From Petrotoga sp. 9PW.55.5.1 (lineage in GTDB: Bacteria > Thermotogota > Thermotogae > Petrotogales > Petrotogaceae), in the NCBI RefSeq assembly GCF_003265365.1, contig NZ_AUPM01000038.1, forward strand, positions 1 through 64,000: DNA of 64,000 nucleotides. The letters run 5' to 3'. Positions within the stretch are counted from its first letter, which is position 1. Each line of letters begins with the position of its first letter. The position numbers and the translations under genes are program-made. This document shows positions 61,244 to 64,000 of this stretch, piece by piece. The notes beneath the pieces were generated by a model that was not told the DNA's origin, searched no databases, and worked only from the letters and a program-made list of their open reading frames with translations.

Positions 61244-62440
61244 ATGAACGGTAATATAAAAATCAGTGATAATGTTTATTATGTTGGGGTAAATGATAGG
61301 GATACAGTGCTTTTTGAAAAACTTTGGCCTCTTGAAAAAGGGGTTAGTTATAATTCTTATCTAATAGTAGATGAAAAAACTGCCTTAATAGATGCTGTTA
61401 AAGAAACAAAAATCTCTGAACTTTTTTCCAAGATAAGACAACTTTTAAATGGCAAACCTCTTGATTACCTTATCGTTAATCATATGGAACCAGACCATTC
61501 TGGGGCTATTCCGGAACTTCTACATGAATTTCCAAATCTTAAAATTATTGGAAATCGAACTACATTTCAATTTATGCAAAACCTATATCAAATACAGGAC
61601 AACTATCAAGAAATAAAAGATGGAGATCTTTTAGACTTGGGAAATCACAAACTAAAATTTTATCTTACCCCGATGGTTCATTGGCCTGAAACTATGATGA
61701 CTTATGATGAAACTGATAAAATTCTTTTTTCAGGCGATGCTTTTGGAGGATTTGGTACATTAGATGGAGGAATATTTGATGATGAGGTTAAGATAGACTT
61801 TTTTGAAGATGAAATTAGAAGATACTTTTCTAATATAGTTGGAAAATACTCCCCTATGGTTCAAAAAGCTTTTGGAAAATTAAATGAAGCTAATATTGAA
61901 ATAAAAATAATCGCTGCAACTCATGGCCCTGTATGGCGAAAAGATCCTCAAAGAATATTTACATTATACGATAAATGGAGTAAATATGAAACAGAAAAAG
62001 GCGTTGTAATTGCATATGGGTCAATGTATGGAAACACCGAAGAAATGGCAGATTATATAGCAAGAAAGCTCGCCGAAGATGGAATTAAAGAAATTAAAAT
62101 TATGGATGTTTCCAAAACTCATATATCTCATATAATAAATGAAATTTGGAGGTATAAGGGTTTAATATTAGGGAGTTGTACATATAACCAAGGACTTTTC
62201 CCATATATGGAATCTTTAGTTCAATGGTTATCTCACAATAATATTAAAAATCATGTCTTAGGTATCTTTGGTACATATGGATGGAGTGGTGGTGGAGTAT
62301 CAACTATAGTAAAATACAATGAACAGATGAAATGGCCCCTCGTGTATGAACCAGTAGAAGCAAGACTTTCTGCAAAGGAAGATGATTTTAAAAAATTGGA
62401 TGAACTTGCAAAAGCTATGTCTAATAAAATAAATTCATGA
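61244..62440 (+). CDS. fprA: A-type flavodiiron protein (FprA-like)
   Basis: The 398-residue protein has an N-terminal metallo-beta-lactamase-like diiron domain and a C-terminal flavodoxin domain. The diiron ligands are in NHMEPDHSGA (His80, Glu82, Asp84, His85), TPMVHWPETM, FSGDAFGGFG and ATHGPVWR; FMN is bound by AYGSMYGNTEEMAD. It reduces O2 to water and/or NO to N2O and protects anaerobes from oxidative stress. The ATG at 61244 follows AAGGAGGA. A strong terminator follows. Confidence 0.94.
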   Translation: MNGNIKISDNVYYVGVNDRDTVLFEKLWPLEKGVSYNSYLIVDEKTALIDAVKETKISELFSKIRQLLNGKPLDYLIVNHMEPDHSGAIPELLHEFPNLKIIGNRTTFQFMQNLYQIQDNYQEIKDGDLLDLGNHKLKFYLTPMVHWPETMMTYDETDKILFSGDAFGGFGTLDGGIFDDEVKIDFFEDEIRRYFSNIVGKYSPMVQKAFGKLNEANIEIKIIAATHGPVWRKDPQRIFTLYDKWSKYETEKGVVIAYGSMYGNTEEMADYIARKLAEDGIKEIKIMDVSKTHISHIINEIWRYKGLILGSCTYNQGLFPYMESLVQWLSHNNIKNHVLGIFGTYGWSGGGVSTIVKYNEQMKWPLVYEPVEARLSAKEDDFKKLDELAKAMSNKINS

Positions 62441-62471
62441 ATCTGTAAATCATTATCTTTTTTGTCGTGTT

Positions 62472-62511
62472 AAAATACTAGAAGAAATAATTTCTCTTCT
62501 AGTATTTTTTT
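62472..62511 (+). terminator. intrinsic terminator after fprA
   Basis: ATACTAGAAGA (62475-62485) pairs exactly with TCTTCTAGTAT (62495-62505), extended by flanking A-T pairs, followed by a run of six T. It lies about 35 bases after the fprA stop. Confidence 0.88.
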
Positions 62512-62552
62512 ACTTTTGGTTTTCTTAATGAAAAAGAGGTGATTTTAAAAAT

Positions 62553-64000
62553 ATGGAACAAAAAACTAAAACAAGAATATCTAGAGCACAACTTTGTGAA
62601 GAAATAAAACCTGGTCCCTCATCAATAATAATTTTTGGGGCATCAGGAGATTTAACTTTTAGAAAATTGATTCCTTCTATATACACACTTTTTAAGAAAA
62701 ATTTACTACCTGAAGAGTTCTTTTTGTTAGGTATAGCAAGAACTAAATACACAGACGAAGAATATCGAGAGAATATAAAGTCACGACTATTAGAAGAAAA
62801 AGAAGATTTATTCATTGTTGATAAATTTTTAGAAAAAATATTCTATCTCTCAGGTTATTATAATGATGATTCTTTATACACAAATTTAAAAAATCGTCTT
62901 AATCTTCTTGATAATATTTTTAAAACAAACCAAAATTATTTATTTTATCTCTCTACACCTCCAAACGTTTATCTAGAAATAATAAAACGTTTGGGAAATT
63001 TTGAATTAACTGTCGAAAAAGAAGGAAGTTATTCAAGAATAATTATAGAAAAACCATTCGGAAGAGACTTAAAAACCTCCCAAGAAATAGACAAAGAATT
63101 ACACAAATATTTAAACGAATCTCAAATATACAGAATTGATCACTATCTTGGAAAGGAAACCGTTCAGAATATTATGATGCTCAGGTTCGCAAATATTGTT
63201 TTTGAACCTATTTGGAATTATAAATACATAGATAACGTTCAAATAACTGTTGCTGAAACACTTGGTGTGGAGCACAGAGCCGGCTACTTTGAACAAGCTG
63301 GTCTATTAAGAGATATGTTTCAAAACCATATGATGCAACTTCTAACTCTTGTTGCAATGGAACCTCCAGCTTCTTTAGAAGACAGAAGTGTAAGAGATGA
63401 AAAAAATAAATTACTAAAAAGTATAAGATCCTACGATAAAAAAGATATAGACAAATATTTTGTAAGGGCTCAATACAAAGAAGGGTTTTTAAACGGTGAA
63501 GAAGTCTCCGCTTATCGATCAGAAAAAAATGTGAACCCAAATTCTAATATTGAAACATTTGTTGCGGGCAAATTTAATATAGACAATTGGAGATGGAGTG
63601 GTGTTCCTTTTTATTTAAGAGCTGGAAAAAGACTCAAAAGAAGAGTTACTGAAATAGCGATAATTTTCAAAGAAGTTCCACATTCTATCTTTGCAAAAAA
63701 TAATCTTGATTTAGAGCAGAATATTTTGATACTCAACATCCAACCAGATGAAGGTTTCTCACTAAAAATACAAGCGAAACAGCCTGGCTCTAAACTTTGT
63801 TTAAACACGTTAAGTATGGATTTTAACTACAACGATTTTTTCAAATTTAAAGGTCCTGATGCCTATGAAAGGTTACTACTAGATGCAATGGTTGGAGATC
63901 AAACCCTTTTTGTAAGAAGCGATGCAATGGACGTGTCTTGGAAACTTTTCACACCACTTTTAGAAAAATGGGAAGAACAAAAAGATAAAGGTTTACTATT
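62553..64000 (+). CDS. zwf: glucose-6-phosphate 1-dehydrogenase (truncated by window end)
   Basis: The open frame runs from ATG 62553 to the end of the window, about 482 codons, so the gene is nearly complete. Signature segments are IIIFGASGDLTFRKLIPSIY (NADP site) near residue 26, IIEKPFGRDL near 165, RIDHYLGKETVQNIM with the catalytic His near 190, and VPFYLRAGKRLKRR near 350. It oxidises glucose-6-phosphate in the oxidative pentose phosphate pathway, making NADPH. AAAGAGGTGA precedes the ATG. It lacks only the last few residues. Confidence 0.96.
   Translation, partial: MEQKTKTRISRAQLCEEIKPGPSSIIIFGASGDLTFRKLIPSIYTLFKKNLLPEEFFLLGIARTKYTDEEYRENIKSRLLEEKEDLFIVDKFLEKIFYLSGYYNDDSLYTNLKNRLNLLDNIFKTNQNYLFYLSTPPNVYLEIIKRLGNFELTVEKEGSYSRIIIEKPFGRDLKTSQEIDKELHKYLNESQIYRIDHYLGKETVQNIMMLRFANIVFEPIWNYKYIDNVQITVAETLGVEHRAGYFEQAGLLRDMFQNHMMQLLTLVAMEPPASLEDRSVRDEKNKLLKSIRSYDKKDIDKYFVRAQYKEGFLNGEEVSAYRSEKNVNPNSNIETFVAGKFNIDNWRWSGVPFYLRAGKRLKRRVTEIAIIFKEVPHSIFAKNNLDLEQNILILNIQPDEGFSLKIQAKQPGSKLCLNTLSMDFNYNDFFKFKGPDAYERLLLDAMVGDQTLFVRSDAMDVSWKLFTPLLEKWEEQKDKGLL

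Noticed and set aside
1-64000. Insertion sequences, prophage or a CRISPR array
   Set aside because: No transposase, integrase, phage structural or cas gene and no regular repeat-spacer pattern was seen in the window.

Overview
The window is low-GC, gene-dense bacterial chromosome. Its gene content points to Thermotogota, most likely a Petrotogaceae relative such as Petrotoga or Defluviitoga. This placement is inferred from gene content and not from any database search. The supporting genes are a TM0106-type RecB/RNase H nuclease, a Na+/H+-translocating Rnf operon, several M42 peptidases, an A-type flavodiiron protein, glyQ/glyS as separate genes, and a flavour of short secretion and pilus genes. 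The binding proteins have cleavable signal peptides without a lipobox cysteine, which fits a diderm envelope. No insertion sequence, prophage or CRISPR array was found.

Layout. 1-331 is a gene-free leader with palindromes. 332-2620 (+) carries a MATE exporter and phosphate butyryltransferase. 2655-11443 (-) carries a haemolysin-III-like protein, an acetyltransferase, a TrpXYZ-type ABC transporter, cardiolipin synthase, thymidylate kinase, two chromate-transporter halves and a nuclease. The TrpXYZ-type transporter is preceded by a strong promoter, a 28-codon leader peptide ending in a Phe/Tyr/Trp run, and a terminator. 11471-29198 (-) is a long co-directional run: frr-uppS-cdsA, a pilin, alaS, a patatin and its degenerate paralogue, a compact type IV pilus/type II secretion cluster ending in a secretin, MEMO, Asp23/DAK2, and glyQS. 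29374-31416 (+) is a secreted metallophosphoesterase. 31443-35665 (-) is rnfCDGEA without rnfB. rpoD and tRNA-Glu(CTC) follow on the plus strand. 37403-41073 (-) is a PfkB-like pseudokinase and then the conserved jag-yidC-yidD-rnpA-rpmH block. 41318-49979 holds a CcdA/thioredoxin pair, an AlaX editing protein, a secreted WD40 protein, secF-secD-yajC and minC. 50020-53523 (+) holds three consecutive M42 peptidases and methylglyoxal synthase. 53531-61097 is more accessory: an XRE regulator plus SecB-like protein pair, an osmoprotectant ABC transporter, a SAM-riboswitch-controlled methionine ABC transporter, and hicB with a decayed hicA. The window ends with a flavodiiron protein and a truncated zwf.

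Functionally, the region combines envelope biogenesis (CdsA, UppS, Cls, YidC, SecDF/YajC, patatin, pilus) with translation (GlyRS, AlaRS, Frr, L34, RNase P protein, tRNA-Glu). It also covers peptide and amino-acid scavenging (M42 peptidases, TrpXYZ-type and Met importers), stress (Opu importer, flavodiiron protein, thiol redox) and energy conversion (Rnf).

The most notable items are: the aromatic-codon leader peptide and attenuator at 6720-6958; the toxin-less XRE/SecB-like pair at 53531-54322, which resembles part of a toxin-antitoxin-chaperone system; a decayed HicA next to an intact HicB; an alaS reading frame broken at a run of nine A; and a patatin pseudoenzyme beside its active-looking paralogue.
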